A DNA stretch of 64,000 nucleotides from Clostridia bacterium. GTDB taxonomy: Bacteria; Bacillota_A; Clostridia; TANB77; CAG-508. The position numbers and the translations under genes are program-made. The notes beneath the pieces are model-generated. The model was not told where the DNA came from and did no database searches. It saw nothing but the letters and a program-made list of their open reading frames with translations. How positions within the stretch are numbered: position 1 is the first letter of the stretch; the number at the start of each line of letters is the position of its first letter. The stretch spans positions 109,828-173,827 of the forward strand of contig JAFVGB010000004.1 in NCBI GenBank assembly GCA_017475185.1. The letters are read 5' to 3'. Below, one piece after another: positions 25,382-34,071 of the stretch.

Positions 25382-25789
25382 CTATCTCTCCCCCAAATCC
25401 TCCGAAAACCTCAACAAATACCCATCCGGATCCATCACCAAAAACTCCTTATTACCCAGCAGCCTATCTCCCTGCCTATACCAATTCTCCTCCATTTCAA
25501 ACGCAATCTTATAACCATTCTCCTTCAAACAATTATAAACCCTATCAACATCATCAACCTCAAGCTGAAAATTAATTCCATTCCCATAAGGATACACTAA
25601 CGGCGCAACTTCCCATTTATCGCTTCCAGAATCCTCCTGCAACATAAATTGTATCTCTCCTAAAGAAATAAAACTAAACTTATTCTCCGGCCTTTCATAT
25701 TCAACCTTAAACCCTGCAGTTTTATAAAACTTCAAGCTTTCCTCTAAATTACTAACCGTCATTTCCGGTATCAACTTACTAAATTTCAT
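25382..25789 (-). CDS. VOC superfamily protein (glyoxalase/bleomycin-resistance fold)
   Basis: A 135-residue protein of the vicinal oxygen chelate fold, made of two beta-alpha-beta-beta-beta modules: the N-terminal LIPEMTVSNLEESLKFY is the typical first strand and helix, INFQLEVDDVDRVYNCL starts the second module, and FLVMDPDGYLLRFSE ends it. Members detoxify or bind small molecules; the substrate is unknown. Codon use is somewhat more C-rich than in surrounding genes. It has its own promoter (25855-25883) and terminator. Confidence 0.85.
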   Translation of the reverse strand: MKFSKLIPEMTVSNLEESLKFYKTAGFKVEYERPENKFSFISLGEIQFMLQEDSGSDKWEVAPLVYPYGNGINFQLEVDDVDRVYNCLKENGYKIAFEMEENWYRQGDRLLGNKEFLVMDPDGYLLRFSEDLGER

Positions 25790-25854
25790 TCAACCTCGAC
25801 TTCCTCTCTCTAACAATAATTCTTCTATCAAAAAAATAACTAATCTCTACCCTG

Positions 25855-25883
25855 ATTATATTATACGAACTCCATAATTTCAA
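25855..25883 (-). promoter_or_regulatory. Promoter of the VOC gene
   Basis: TTGAAA (25883-25878), 17-base spacer, TATAAT (25860-25855), giving a leader of roughly 60 bases. Confidence 0.65.
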
Positions 25884-25951
25884 CACATTATCTCCCCCAA
25901 TCACGAACAAAAAAATAAATGCTACATAAAATATCACATGGAGGTCAAATT

Positions 25952-26110
25952 ATGCCCAACTGTGAATTTGTAACATTTATTTCTATATTAGCATGTAGCA
26001 TAGCAAAAGACAAATCGCCTGATGAATTAACAACCTTATCTGCTATTTTTGTTCAATTAGGTGATACATTAGCAACTCTTGCAACATTGGATTCAAGCAA
26101 TAACTGCTAA
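25952..26110 (+). CDS. Small DUF6774-like protein
   Basis: A 52-residue protein starting at the ATG at 25952, chosen because GGAGG lies 7-11 bases upstream (an earlier ATG lacks one). The sequence CEFVTFISILACSIA followed by DELTTLSAIFVQLGDTLATL matches, as I remember it, the small clostridial family DUF6774, which has a conserved N-terminal Cys-Glu and a helical LSAIFTQLGDTL core. Function unknown. It is a single-gene unit. Confidence 0.7.
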   Translation: MPNCEFVTFISILACSIAKDKSPDELTTLSAIFVQLGDTLATLATLDSSNNC

Positions 26111-26233
26111 TTTTTTTGTCTTACTGAATTTACCGAACAAAAAAGAAATTTAAAAATCTTCTTAAATTTAGTTAATTGAGTAATACTTGAACCTATGCCA
26201 TTGCTTTATTAACTTTAATATACATTTGTTTAT

Positions 26234-27589
26234 CTACGTAATTAAACAATACATAATAACTCCTAATACAATAATTATAAATATTAGCATTATAATAAAA
26301 CTACGCTTTGACTCATTATCTTTATACTTTGTATTATACTTATTATCTTCAAAATTATAATCTAGATTTTCTTTATCAGCGTATATATTTGTGGCATTTT
26401 CTCTGTAATTGTTCTTTTTATTAGTGTATCCAAAACTTTCCTTGGTAAGATTATTATTATGTTTAACCCACTCTACAATTCTATTTATTTCCATATCTGT
26501 AACATATGGTACTTGCAACCTAATCGGTTTACTCCCCAAACCTTTATATAAAATATCTCCATAAATAAATAATTTCTCTGCTCCTGCAACATCTAATATT
26601 GTTCTTGAATCAACCTGAGCTGGTACATTAAAAGCTATCCTAGAAGGAATATTTGCTTTTATAACTCCTGTAAGTACATCTACCGATGGTCTTTGCGTCG
26701 ATAAAATTAAATGTATCCCTGCTGCCCTTGACATCTGCGATAACATTACTATATTTCTTTCAATTTCTTTTTTCATCTCACTTCTCATTAAATCAGAAAA
26801 ATCTTCAATCATTACAACTATTCTTGGTAATTTTATGTCAGATACCTTATTATAGTTATCAATATTATCAACATCAATACCGTTAAATAGTTTATATCTA
26901 TCACTCATTTCTTGAACTAACCACTCTAATATTCCTGCTGCTTTAACATACTCATTAATTGTCGGAATAAGTAAATGTGGTATCCCATTAAATCTCATAA
27001 AATTTGTTTTTCTTGTATCTATCAAAACTAAACGAACTTTATAAGGAGATAATTTATATAATATTTCTACAATAAAACTACTTAACAATGAGCTCTTGCC
27101 TGTTTTAACTGTTCCAGCAATTAATAAATGCGGTAATTTTGTCAGATCTTCAATTATATTTGTATTTATGACATTTCTTCCAAGAACTAACGGTATTTTT
27201 TTTATATTATTTTGAAATTCTTCGCTTTCTATTACATTTCCCAATTTTAAAATTCTGTTTGTATTTTTTCTAATACAGATTCCATAGTATGGCATACCGT
27301 TTATGGCATTTATAAATTCAATATCATCACCACCAAAATAAAGCAATAAATCATCTTTGAAGCCTCTGATTGTTACCGTTTTTGTTTTTACTTTTAAATC
27401 TAATACATATGTAACAGAATTTAAACTTTTATATACCTCTTTACATTCAACATCGACCTTATAATTTGCAAAAAAGTTTTCGATGTTTTCCTTATCAATA
27501 TTACAGTTTTCTTCCATATTTTTATCTATCTCTAACAGCTTAAGTTCTGGAATTTTATATTCATCCTTAATTATAATTTCCTCAGCCAT
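26234..27589 (-). CDS. Divergent FtsK/SpoIIIE-like ATPase with C-terminal membrane anchor
   Basis: A 451-residue FtsK-family motor. It shows Walker A AGTVKTGKSS (about residues 158-167), the family NGIPHLLIPT segment, and LILSTQRPSVDVLTG followed by IKANIPSRIAF, which are diagnostic for FtsK. Walker B reads VVMIEDFSDLM where FtsK has IDELADLM, so the acidic pair is Glu-Asp instead of Asp-Glu. The normal N-terminal membrane domain and the gamma DNA-reading domain are absent; one membrane helix lies at the extreme C-terminus (about 428-450). It is a paralogue, not the cell-division translocase. AGGAGG precedes the ATG. Confidence 0.82.
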   Translation of the reverse strand: MAEEIIIKDEYKIPELKLLEIDKNMEENCNIDKENIENFFANYKVDVECKEVYKSLNSVTYVLDLKVKTKTVTIRGFKDDLLLYFGGDDIEFINAINGMPYYGICIRKNTNRILKLGNVIESEEFQNNIKKIPLVLGRNVINTNIIEDLTKLPHLLIAGTVKTGKSSLLSSFIVEILYKLSPYKVRLVLIDTRKTNFMRFNGIPHLLIPTINEYVKAAGILEWLVQEMSDRYKLFNGIDVDNIDNYNKVSDIKLPRIVVMIEDFSDLMRSEMKKEIERNIVMLSQMSRAAGIHLILSTQRPSVDVLTGVIKANIPSRIAFNVPAQVDSRTILDVAGAEKLFIYGDILYKGLGSKPIRLQVPYVTDMEINRIVEWVKHNNNLTKESFGYTNKKNNYRENATNIYADKENLDYNFEDNKYNTKYKDNESKRSFIIMLIFIIIVLGVIMYCLIT

Positions 27590-27811
27590 ATTATCCTCCT
27601 GAAATTTTATTAAAATAATTTTATCATATCGATATCCATATTACAAATTAATATTCAAACGATAATAGTTAAAATCTCGATTTTGAAAATGGTGTTTTCC
27701 TTTTAAAATCAGCACTTTCACCATTTTAAACTTTATCAAAAACATACTCAAAAAGCATTGCATTTCACCTAAACATATAATATACTCCAACCAAGGAGGC
27801 AAACAATAATC
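27590..27811. other. Divergent intergenic region with inverted repeat
   Basis: Between divergent genes; it contains AAAATGGTG (27686-27694) and CACCATTTT (27719-27727) as an inverted repeat with a 24-base spacing. A TATAAT at 27776-27781 precedes the VanZ-like gene without a clear -35. No reading frame worth calling. Confidence 0.4.
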
Positions 27812-28174
27812 ATGCGTAAAAAAGTTGTATTTTCAATATTTGCACTACTATTAGGAGTATTAATTTACTATCTATATCAAAAGCAAATTCTTATAAAAAA
27901 CAACCTGTTTTTTTCATTCATAAGAAACTACCTCCCAGACATTCTATGGGCAATTAGTTTCTACTCCATAAGTGCAATTTTTTTAAAAGAAATTACTAAA
28001 AATTATATAATATATACTGCCATATATATTATAATAATCTCAATTATCTTTGAACTTCTACAATTTACCGGTGTTGTACGAGGTACTTTTGATATATTTG
28101 ATATAATTATTTATGCTATTTCCGCTATTATTGCAAGCCTTATTGAAAATAAATATTGGAGGGATAAAAAATGA
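27812..28174 (+). CDS. VanZ-like membrane protein
   Basis: A 120-residue protein with four hydrophobic helices. The pattern NYLPDILWAISFYS, then IIFELLQFTGVVRGTFDIFD, is typical of the VanZ-like family (conserved E-x-x-Q and R-G-T-F-D at the ends of helices). VanZ members are membrane proteins of unclear mechanism, some linked to glycopeptide resistance; nothing here supports resistance. AAGGAGG precedes the ATG. Its end overlaps the next gene by ATGA, so the two are coupled. Confidence 0.78.
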   Translation: MRKKVVFSIFALLLGVLIYYLYQKQILIKNNLFFSFIRNYLPDILWAISFYSISAIFLKEITKNYIIYTAIYIIIISIIFELLQFTGVVRGTFDIFDIIIYAISAIIASLIENKYWRDKK

Positions 28175-28695
28175 AGAAATTAAAGAATTTATTTTTATTA
28201 TTATTATGCAGTATTATGTTTCTTGTTTTTGCAGTTGGTAGTGGCAGTAACGTAACTACAAGTACAGACAGTAATGGTACACAATCATCAACTAACAATT
28301 TAGCAACATACAAATTAAATGACGATATTTATGTAACCAATAATTCTGGAAAATACCGCATTAAATTTACAAAAATATCTGAAACATCATATAGAAATCC
28401 ATATTCCGATAAACAAGCTAATAAAGTTGTTTTAATTGAATATGAATATGAAAACATTTCTCAAGAAGATGATTTGTATATTAGTGAATTTGACTTTAAA
28501 TTATATGATAAAGAAAACAATCAACTTGAAACTTATCCAGCAGATACAAAATACGCAAGTAATGTTAGCAAAGGAAGAAAAACAACTGCATCTGTTGCAT
28601 ATGCTTTAAATAGCGATAGCAATTATATAGAATTAGAATTCTATGATAATATGTTCAATAGTAAGGCAAATTGTAAAGTTGTATTTGAATGGTAA
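28171..28695 (+). CDS. Secreted DUF4352-like protein
   Basis: A 174-residue exported protein: signal peptide at residues 1-22 (KKLKNLFLLLLCSIMFLVFA), a Ser/Thr/Asn-rich stretch (24-46), and a beta-sandwich from about 48 that resembles DUF4352 (KVVLIEYEYENIS, FKLYDKENNQLE, VAYALNSDSNYIEL). There is no lipobox cysteine at the cleavage site, where relatives often have one, so it is probably released or retained by other means. It is the second gene of a two-gene operon with the VanZ-like protein and is followed by a terminator. Confidence 0.75.
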   Translation: MKKLKNLFLLLLCSIMFLVFAVGSGSNVTTSTDSNGTQSSTNNLATYKLNDDIYVTNNSGKYRIKFTKISETSYRNPYSDKQANKVVLIEYEYENISQEDDLYISEFDFKLYDKENNQLETYPADTKYASNVSKGRKTTASVAYALNSDSNYIELEFYDNMFNSKANCKVVFEW

Positions 28696-28698
28696 AAT

Positions 28699-28728
28699 AT
28701 AAGACACTCGCTTTTGTGAGTGTCTTAT
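28699..28728 (+). terminator. Intrinsic terminator
   Basis: ATAAGACACTC, an 8-base loop, GAGTGTCTTAT, then TTATATTTT. It closes the VanZ-like/DUF4352-like operon. Confidence 0.82.
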
Positions 28729-28831
28729 TTATATTTTCGTTTTTTTTAAGAACGTTTTGAGTATTTAACAAACCTTCTAATCATTTCAGTACTACAATTG
28801 CCTTCTACCGAATGATAACTAACATCTGCTC

Positions 28832-29857
28832 CTAATACTTATCAATCCCAACACCATTATCCAAATAAACCAAAATCTGTTTAACAATATGTGCAATATT
28901 ATAATTCCCACCGAACTTAGAATTATCAAGCAACTCCTCTCCAATTGTTACCCATTCTAGCTTATTCTTCTCCTCAACTAACTTAACATCATTCTTTAAA
29001 ATACCAAAGTAAACTTGCAAATTATTACCATATTTAAAATAATTCAAATCCATAAAATGCTCTAACTCAACATCATCTGATTTAATTCCTGTTTCTTCAA
29101 ACAACTCTCTATAAGCTGCCTCATCATTAGACTCGCCTTCCTCAACTTGTCCACCTACGAAATTGTACATTCCTTTATATGGATTTTTTGCTCTAATACA
29201 GAACAACGCCTTTTCCATTTTTTTATCAAAAATAACAATCAAATTTAACTTTCTCAAATTGTCTTCACTTTTTTCAATCATCTCATTAACCATCTTGATA
29301 ACCTCGCACTTACAACTCTCCCAGCAATACTCATCTGCATCTTCATTATCCATTTCAGTTAATGATTTATCATACCCAACAGGAACCATAACCTGGCTTA
29401 AAGGATATGAATTTGGTTCTACCTTCAATCCATCTTTATGTTTATAACTATACTCAATTTTTGCAATTGTCTCAAACATTCTGCCATTCCTATCAATGCA
29501 ACAATAAGCTCTTGGGAAAATAATTGGTTCTCCTTCTTCCAAATAATTTTCAAACAAAATCATATTAATATGATCTTTCACATTTTCTCTCATTGTTCCT
29601 TTTAATTCTACTCCGTCATCTATCCCAATTATAAACTCATATTCATCAGAATTTGCTAAATTGTTTCTTACAGAAGTTGCTTTTGCTCTTGCTCTTTCCT
29701 TAATTGTTCCTTGTTCTTTTTCATCTGGACCACTATAATTTATATCTTTTAAAGATAAAAATTCATAATCATTTTCACTTAATCCAGCTTTATCTAGTAT
29801 GTATTTTACTATTTTAAATTTATCTTTATTTGATGTAGCTAATAATATCTTTTTCAT
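28832..29857 (-). CDS. Fusion of HAM1/ITPase-like and NUDIX hydrolase domains
   Basis: A 341-residue bifunctional-looking protein. The N-terminal 190 residues resemble non-canonical purine NTP pyrophosphatase (HAM1/RdgB): KKILLATSNKDKFKIVKYIL at the start, KERARAKA, then IIGIDDGVELKG, the place where the family has its catalytic Asp. The C-terminal 140 residues are a NUDIX hydrolase with the complete box starting GGQVEEGESNDEAAYRE and continuing LFEETGI. Both domain types cleanse nucleotide pools, so a joint house-cleaning enzyme is likely. The ATG at 29857 is preferred because AGAGGT lies about 9 bases upstream. It stands alone. Confidence 0.85.
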   Translation of the reverse strand: MKKILLATSNKDKFKIVKYILDKAGLSENDYEFLSLKDINYSGPDEKEQGTIKERARAKATSVRNNLANSDEYEFIIGIDDGVELKGTMRENVKDHINMILFENYLEEGEPIIFPRAYCCIDRNGRMFETIAKIEYSYKHKDGLKVEPNSYPLSQVMVPVGYDKSLTEMDNEDADEYCWESCKCEVIKMVNEMIEKSEDNLRKLNLIVIFDKKMEKALFCIRAKNPYKGMYNFVGGQVEEGESNDEAAYRELFEETGIKSDDVELEHFMDLNYFKYGNNLQVYFGILKNDVKLVEEKNKLEWVTIGEELLDNSKFGGNYNIAHIVKQILVYLDNGVGIDKY

Positions 29858-29991
29858 TTCCATTACCTCTTTTCAATTTTATTTAATATATCATATTTCT
29901 TCTACGTTTTCCACATTTTGTGACATAATTGTGGAAAATTCGCATAAAAAAAGCATCACAACCATAAGTTGCAATGCCTTTTATATATTTC

Positions 29992-30459
29992 TTATTTCAC
30001 CCAATCTAAAACCTCTTTATTATAAAAACTTCCATTAAATCTTTTACCACTTACAAACTCAACTTTTGGATAAGCATTTTTCAAATCTTTAAAACTCTTG
30101 TCCACACTAGTTGCTCCACTTGTTACAAAAACATATGCTTTTTTTCCATCCAAATTATTCTCCTCAATAAAGCTGTTCACAATTGTTGGAGCTGTGTAAT
30201 ACCAAACTGGAAATCCTAAAACAATTTTGTCATAATCTTCGCTGTTCTCTAATTTGTTTGATACAAGTGGTCTGAATTTTTTATTTTTCATTTCCATGCA
30301 CGATCTGTTGTCTCTACTTGGCCATTTTAAATCATCATTTGTGTATTTTACTGCTGGTTCGATTTCAAAAATATCTGCATTTAATACCCCTGCAATTTTT
30401 TCTGCTGTTCTTTTTGTAGCTCCTGTCGCTGAAAAATAAGTTACTAATGTTTTTCCCAT
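29992..30459 (-). CDS. Flavodoxin-family protein
   Basis: A 154-residue short-chain flavodoxin. The FMN phosphate loop TYFSATGATKRTAEKIA is at residues 7-23, and the isoalloxazine-contact loop VLGFPVWYYTAP and VTSGATSVDKS follow in order. It carries single electrons in redox metabolism or acts as a small reductase; the Ser/Thr-Gly loop matches the type annotated as flavodoxin in Clostridia. The start at 30459 is chosen because GAGGAG lies upstream; the earlier in-frame ATG overlaps that SD. A hairpin in the leader (30488-30534) may regulate it. Confidence 0.88.
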   Translation of the reverse strand: MGKTLVTYFSATGATKRTAEKIAGVLNADIFEIEPAVKYTNDDLKWPSRDNRSCMEMKNKKFRPLVSNKLENSEDYDKIVLGFPVWYYTAPTIVNSFIEENNLDGKKAYVFVTSGATSVDKSFKDLKNAYPKVEFVSGKRFNGSFYNKEVLDWVK

Positions 30460-30487
30460 ACTACACCACTCCTCTCTAAAAGCCAAT

Positions 30488-30534
30488 AAAGGCCATTAGA
30501 CAGTGATGTAATAAATCACTTTCTAATAGCCTTT
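30488..30534 (-). other. Imperfect hairpin in the flavodoxin leader
   Basis: AAAGGC-ATTAG-AGTGAT pairs with ATCACT-CTAAT-GCCTTT with small internal bulges. On the minus strand it ends 15-20 bases before the flavodoxin SD. It could be an operator or a transcript structure; no terminator-grade T run follows. Confidence 0.4.
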
Positions 30535-30742
30535 ACTGCCATTTATATTTGTCTTTTATATATCATAAATTTAGAAATTTGTCAATTGGATTTAAATCAT
30601 TTTCTATAATTTATTATTTATTTTCTTTTATAATTTTTAATCATACTTTTTATTTATAAAAATTGTAATAATTTTATTTTTCTTGCATATAATATACAAA
30701 GACTTATAACATTTATTATTTACAACTTTTTATGAAAATGTA

Positions 30743-30771
30743 TTGACAAAATAAATCTCAAGCAGTATAAT
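30743..30771 (+). promoter_or_regulatory. Consensus promoter of the initiator tRNA gene
   Basis: Perfect TTGACA (30743-30748), 17-base spacer, perfect TATAAT (30766-30771), 18 bases before the tRNA. Confidence 0.9.
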
Positions 30772-30789
30772 AATAGATGTACCATACAT

Positions 30790-30865
<76 letters not shown>

Positions 30866-30873
30866 AAATTTTT

Positions 30874-30903
30874 AAAAGAGTTTCAAATTTTTGAAACTCT
30901 TTT
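30874..30903 (+). terminator. tRNA terminator
   Basis: AAAAGAGTTTCAAA, loop TT, TTTGAAACTCTTTT, then ATTATTTT. Confidence 0.85.
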
Positions 30904-30927
30904 ATTATTTTCTATTTTAAATTAACC

Positions 30928-30964
30928 AAAAAAGATATTTTGCATTTCTACAAAATATCTTTTT
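30928..30964 (-). terminator. Terminator of the HD-GYP gene
   Basis: AAAAAGATATTTTG and CAAAATATCTTTTT around an 8-base loop, directly after the HD-GYP gene stop on the minus strand, T-rich on both sides. Confidence 0.72.
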
Positions 30965-30969
30965 ATTTT

Positions 30970-32019
30970 TTAATACTTATCCTGAATTTCCTTTATTTTC
31001 TCAAATTCATTTTCCAAAATATCTAAGAAAATATTAGCAGCTTTTGGATCAAATTGCGTCCCTCTATTTTTTCTAATTTCTTCTTTAATAATATCAATAT
31101 CCAAATTATTTCTATAAGTACGTCTAGAACTCATTGCATCAAAAGCATCTGCAACAGATGTAATTCTTGCAAGCAATGGAATATTCTCTCCTACTAAATT
31201 TTCAGGATATCCTCTTCCATCATATCTTTCATGATGATATTTAACTATTGGAATAATATCTGCAAAAATTGTTGCATTTGATAAAATGTGTGCTCCGATT
31301 GATGGATGATGTTTTATTTCAGAATATTCATCATCTGAAAGTTTTGTTTCTTTTAACAATATACTGTCTGGAATGCCTATTTTTCCAATATCATGGAACA
31401 ATCCACCTATTTTTAGTGTTTTTAGCTCTGCTTCTGATAACCCCATTTTTTGTCCAATTAAAACAGCAAATTCTGAAACTCTGTCTGAATGTCCTCTTGT
31501 ATATGTATCTTTTGCTTCAACTGTATATCTTAATGTTTGAATACTTTCTAAGTAAGCTTTTTCTAACTGGTCTTTTGCTTCTGATAATTCTTCATTTATT
31601 CTCTGGATTTCTCGCATTTGTTTTATTGATTTTATTCCAGATTCTATTAATAATAATAATTGATCAAATTTATCACTTTTTTCGCAATAGCCCTGTATAT
31701 CAAGCTTTTTAATTGTTTCTAGTGGTGGAGCCAAATCTTTGTGTCCTGTTAATAATAAAATATATAATTCTTTGTTGAATTCACGTATTTGTTCAACTAC
31801 TTGGTCTCCATGATATGGTGTCATTAAAAAGTCTAGTAATAATAAATCATAGTGTTCATTTCTTATTTTTTCTATTGCTTCTACTGGGTCTGTAACACCT
31901 GTGAATTGATATCCAGATCTTTTTAATACAATTGATAATGAATCAATAATTCCTTCTTCATCATCAACAGCAATTATTTTATAATCTTGTTGTATTTGTG
32001 ATTCATTAAATTTCCTCAT
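30970..32019 (-). CDS. Response regulator with HD-GYP phosphodiesterase output
   Basis: A 349-residue two-domain regulator. Residues about 10-125 are a receiver with the acidic pair DDEE, phospho-acceptor Asp in LLLLDFLM, Thr/Ser in LLLTGHKD and a Lys in CEKSDKF. A coiled coil (135-170) leads to an HD-GYP domain with GLFHDIGKIGIP, HHPSIGAHIL and YHHERYDGRGYP, all metal and signature residues present. It is predicted to hydrolyse cyclic di-GMP under control of an unknown histidine kinase. The ATG at 32019 is 8 bases after AGGAG; a GTG three codons earlier overlaps that SD. Confidence 0.92.
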   Translation of the reverse strand: MRKFNESQIQQDYKIIAVDDEEGIIDSLSIVLKRSGYQFTGVTDPVEAIEKIRNEHYDLLLLDFLMTPYHGDQVVEQIREFNKELYILLLTGHKDLAPPLETIKKLDIQGYCEKSDKFDQLLLLIESGIKSIKQMREIQRINEELSEAKDQLEKAYLESIQTLRYTVEAKDTYTRGHSDRVSEFAVLIGQKMGLSEAELKTLKIGGLFHDIGKIGIPDSILLKETKLSDDEYSEIKHHPSIGAHILSNATIFADIIPIVKYHHERYDGRGYPENLVGENIPLLARITSVADAFDAMSSRRTYRNNLDIDIIKEEIRKNRGTQFDPKAANIFLDILENEFEKIKEIQDKY

Positions 32020-32113
32020 ATTTTTCACTCCTAAGCTTTTGTGTTATTAACCTTTGTGGCAATTATATAATAAAGTATTTTTTTAGTCAAATAAAAATTT
32101 TTCTTATTTTTTA

Positions 32114-32803
32114 TCATTTAATAACAACATACTTTTTCATTCCCTCATACTTTGCTTCACCAATTCCACTAACATTTTTTAGATCTTCCACCTTTTTAAA
32201 TTTTCCATTTTTTTCTCTATAATCTATTATTTTTGCTGCTAATGATGGACCTACTCCACTAATTGTTTCTAGTTCAGTTTGTGTTGCTGTGTTAATATTT
32301 ACTTTACTTGTTTCTCCTCCATTTCCTCCTTCTTGAATAACATTATCTCCTCCAGCATTTGTTATATATGGTACATTTGAACTTTCATTTACATTTTCAT
32401 TAATGCTTGGAATTCTAACCTTTTGGCCATCTGATAAAACATAAGCTAAATTGATTTTTCTCAAATCTGCTTGTTCTGTTATTCCTCCTGCTTTTTCTAT
32501 TGCATCTACTATTCTGTCACCGATTTTTAATTCAATTATTCCTTCATTTTTAACTTCACCTATTATATGAACAAAAATAGAATTTTCGTTATTTTTTAAA
32601 CTGTCATCTTCACTAGATTTCTTGTTTTCTGATTCATTTTTTTCTTTATTATTTTTTTCACTGATAATTTCTCCTTGTTCTAATATAACTTCATCATTAC
32701 CTTTATTTTTGAAATATACAAAACTTATAATTCCTACTAAAAAAATAATTATTAAAATTATTACTATTATTTTCTTTTCTTTTTTATCTTTAAAATTTGT
32801 CAT
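32114..32803 (-). CDS. comEA: ComEA-like DNA receptor
   Basis: A 229-residue membrane-anchored protein: short basic N-terminus, one membrane helix (about 12-30), a Glu/Lys/Asn-rich linker, an SLBB domain (about 75-130: IFVHIIGEVKNEGII, GDRIVDAIEKAGGI), and two helix-hairpin-helix motifs at the end (VNINTATQTELETISGVG and FKKVEDLKNVSGIGEAKYEG). This is the standard ComEA layout; it binds double-stranded DNA at the cell surface for uptake. No comEC follows here, so competence genes are dispersed, or it may serve another extracellular DNA role. Confidence 0.9.
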   Translation of the reverse strand: MTNFKDKKEKKIIVIILIIIFLVGIISFVYFKNKGNDEVILEQGEIISEKNNKEKNESENKKSSEDDSLKNNENSIFVHIIGEVKNEGIIELKIGDRIVDAIEKAGGITEQADLRKINLAYVLSDGQKVRIPSINENVNESSNVPYITNAGGDNVIQEGGNGGETSKVNINTATQTELETISGVGPSLAAKIIDYREKNGKFKKVEDLKNVSGIGEAKYEGMKKYVVIK

Positions 32804-32840
32804 TAATTACCTTCCTTTCTTTTATTCCATATCCATCCAC

Positions 32841-32869
32841 TTGCAATATAATTAATATTAATGTATATT
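32841..32869 (+). promoter_or_regulatory. Promoter of the D,D-carboxypeptidase gene
   Basis: TTGCAA (32841-32846), 17-base spacer, TATATT (32864-32869), 30 bases before the start codon; SD AAGGGGATAA follows. Confidence 0.55.
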
Positions 32870-32899
32870 AAATACATAATATAGAATAAGGGGATAAAA

Positions 32900-33976
32900 A
32901 TGAAATATAAATTACATACTAAAAACTTTTTGATAAAATTATTAATTATTTTAAATATTATTATGATTGGAATGTTATCAATCTCTTCAGTTACAATGGC
33001 TGAGAATGTTACTTCTGATACTGAAAACAAATCTTCAGAGCTTAATATTTATGCAAAATCGTGCATATTAGTTGAATGTTCAACTGGCAGAACAGCATAT
33101 GAAAAAAATTCAGAAGAAAAACTGTATCCTGCAAGCACTACAAAAATTTTAACTGCAATTCTTGCAGTAGAAAATTGTAAAATGGATGATGTTGTAACTA
33201 TTACAAGTGAAATGACTTCTAAAGTTCCAGTAAGCTACACAACAGCATATTTAAGACCTGGTGAAAAAATAACTGTTGAAGAATTATTAAATGTGCTTTT
33301 AATTCCGTCAGCTAATGATGCTGGATTTGCACTTGCAATACACATTTCTGGTTCTGTTGAAGAATTTGCAAATTTAATGAATACAAAAGCTGAAGAATTA
33401 GGTTGCACAAATACTCATTTTACAAATCCAAGTGGAATTCATAATAATGAACATTATTCAACTGCTAAAGATATGTCTTTAATTGCGATGAAAGCAATGA
33501 GTTATCCACAAATTGTTGACATTGTGTGCAAAACTTCTTATAAATTAAAACCAGAAAGTGCAATTGTTAGAAATTTTGAAACAACAAATACTTTATTAAA
33601 ACCAGATGAACCAAACTATTATGAATATGCAACTGGAATGAAAACTGGTTTTACAACACCAGCAGGTGCATGTGTTATAGCAACTGCAAAAAAAGATGAT
33701 ATGCAGTTTTTAGCAGTTGTCCTTGGTGCTCCTGAACCAACTACTAACATGATTTATCGAGATGCAGATTGCAAAACTTTATTTGAATATGGATTTGAAA
33801 ATTACGAAATAATTACTAAAATTGATAAACCTGTAATATCATTTTTAAATGACACTTTTCCAATAAAAACTTCTGTAAATGATTTATTAAAATATGTAAT
33901 AGCAATATTGGGAATTGCAATTTTATTAATGATTATAAAAACTGTATTTAAAGGAAAAAAATCAAAAAAGAAATAA
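32900..33976 (+). CDS. dacF: D-alanyl-D-alanine carboxypeptidase (DacF/PBP5 type)
   Basis: A 358-residue serine D,D-carboxypeptidase that removes the terminal D-Ala of peptidoglycan pentapeptides at the outer membrane face. Signal peptide or anchor at 1-32; the active-site Ser and Lys in YPASTTKIL (SxxK), then PSANDAG (SxN) and GMKTGFT (KTG) are all present in order. A C-terminal membrane helix (about 330-352) replaces the amphipathic anchor of PBP5 homologues. The gene symbol reflects the Firmicutes class and could equally be dacB-like. It stands alone with promoter and terminator. Confidence 0.9.
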   Translation: MKYKLHTKNFLIKLLIILNIIMIGMLSISSVTMAENVTSDTENKSSELNIYAKSCILVECSTGRTAYEKNSEEKLYPASTTKILTAILAVENCKMDDVVTITSEMTSKVPVSYTTAYLRPGEKITVEELLNVLLIPSANDAGFALAIHISGSVEEFANLMNTKAEELGCTNTHFTNPSGIHNNEHYSTAKDMSLIAMKAMSYPQIVDIVCKTSYKLKPESAIVRNFETTNTLLKPDEPNYYEYATGMKTGFTTPAGACVIATAKKDDMQFLAVVLGAPEPTTNMIYRDADCKTLFEYGFENYEIITKIDKPVISFLNDTFPIKTSVNDLLKYVIAILGIAILLMIIKTVFKGKKSKKK

Positions 33977-33985
33977 TTTAAAACA

Positions 33986-34043
33986 AAAAGAATTGGCGGA
34001 ATTCAGCATAATTAATTAGCTTAAGAATTCCCCCAATTCTTTT
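33986..34043. terminator. Long hairpin terminator between convergent genes
   Basis: AAAGAATTGG-GGAATTC and GAATTC-CC-AATTCTTTT enclose about 20 bases of AT-rich loop, followed by T residues. Confidence 0.65.
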
Positions 34044-34071
34044 TTATATTTACTTTAATAAATTTATTATA

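Noticed and set aside
27686..27727. Terminator of the FtsK-like gene
   Set aside because: It lies upstream of that gene, the loop is 24 bases, and no T run follows; left as an inverted repeat of unknown role.
30488..30534. Riboswitch or T-box before the flavodoxin gene
   Set aside because: Only one imperfect hairpin is visible; no T-box or known riboswitch core was found.
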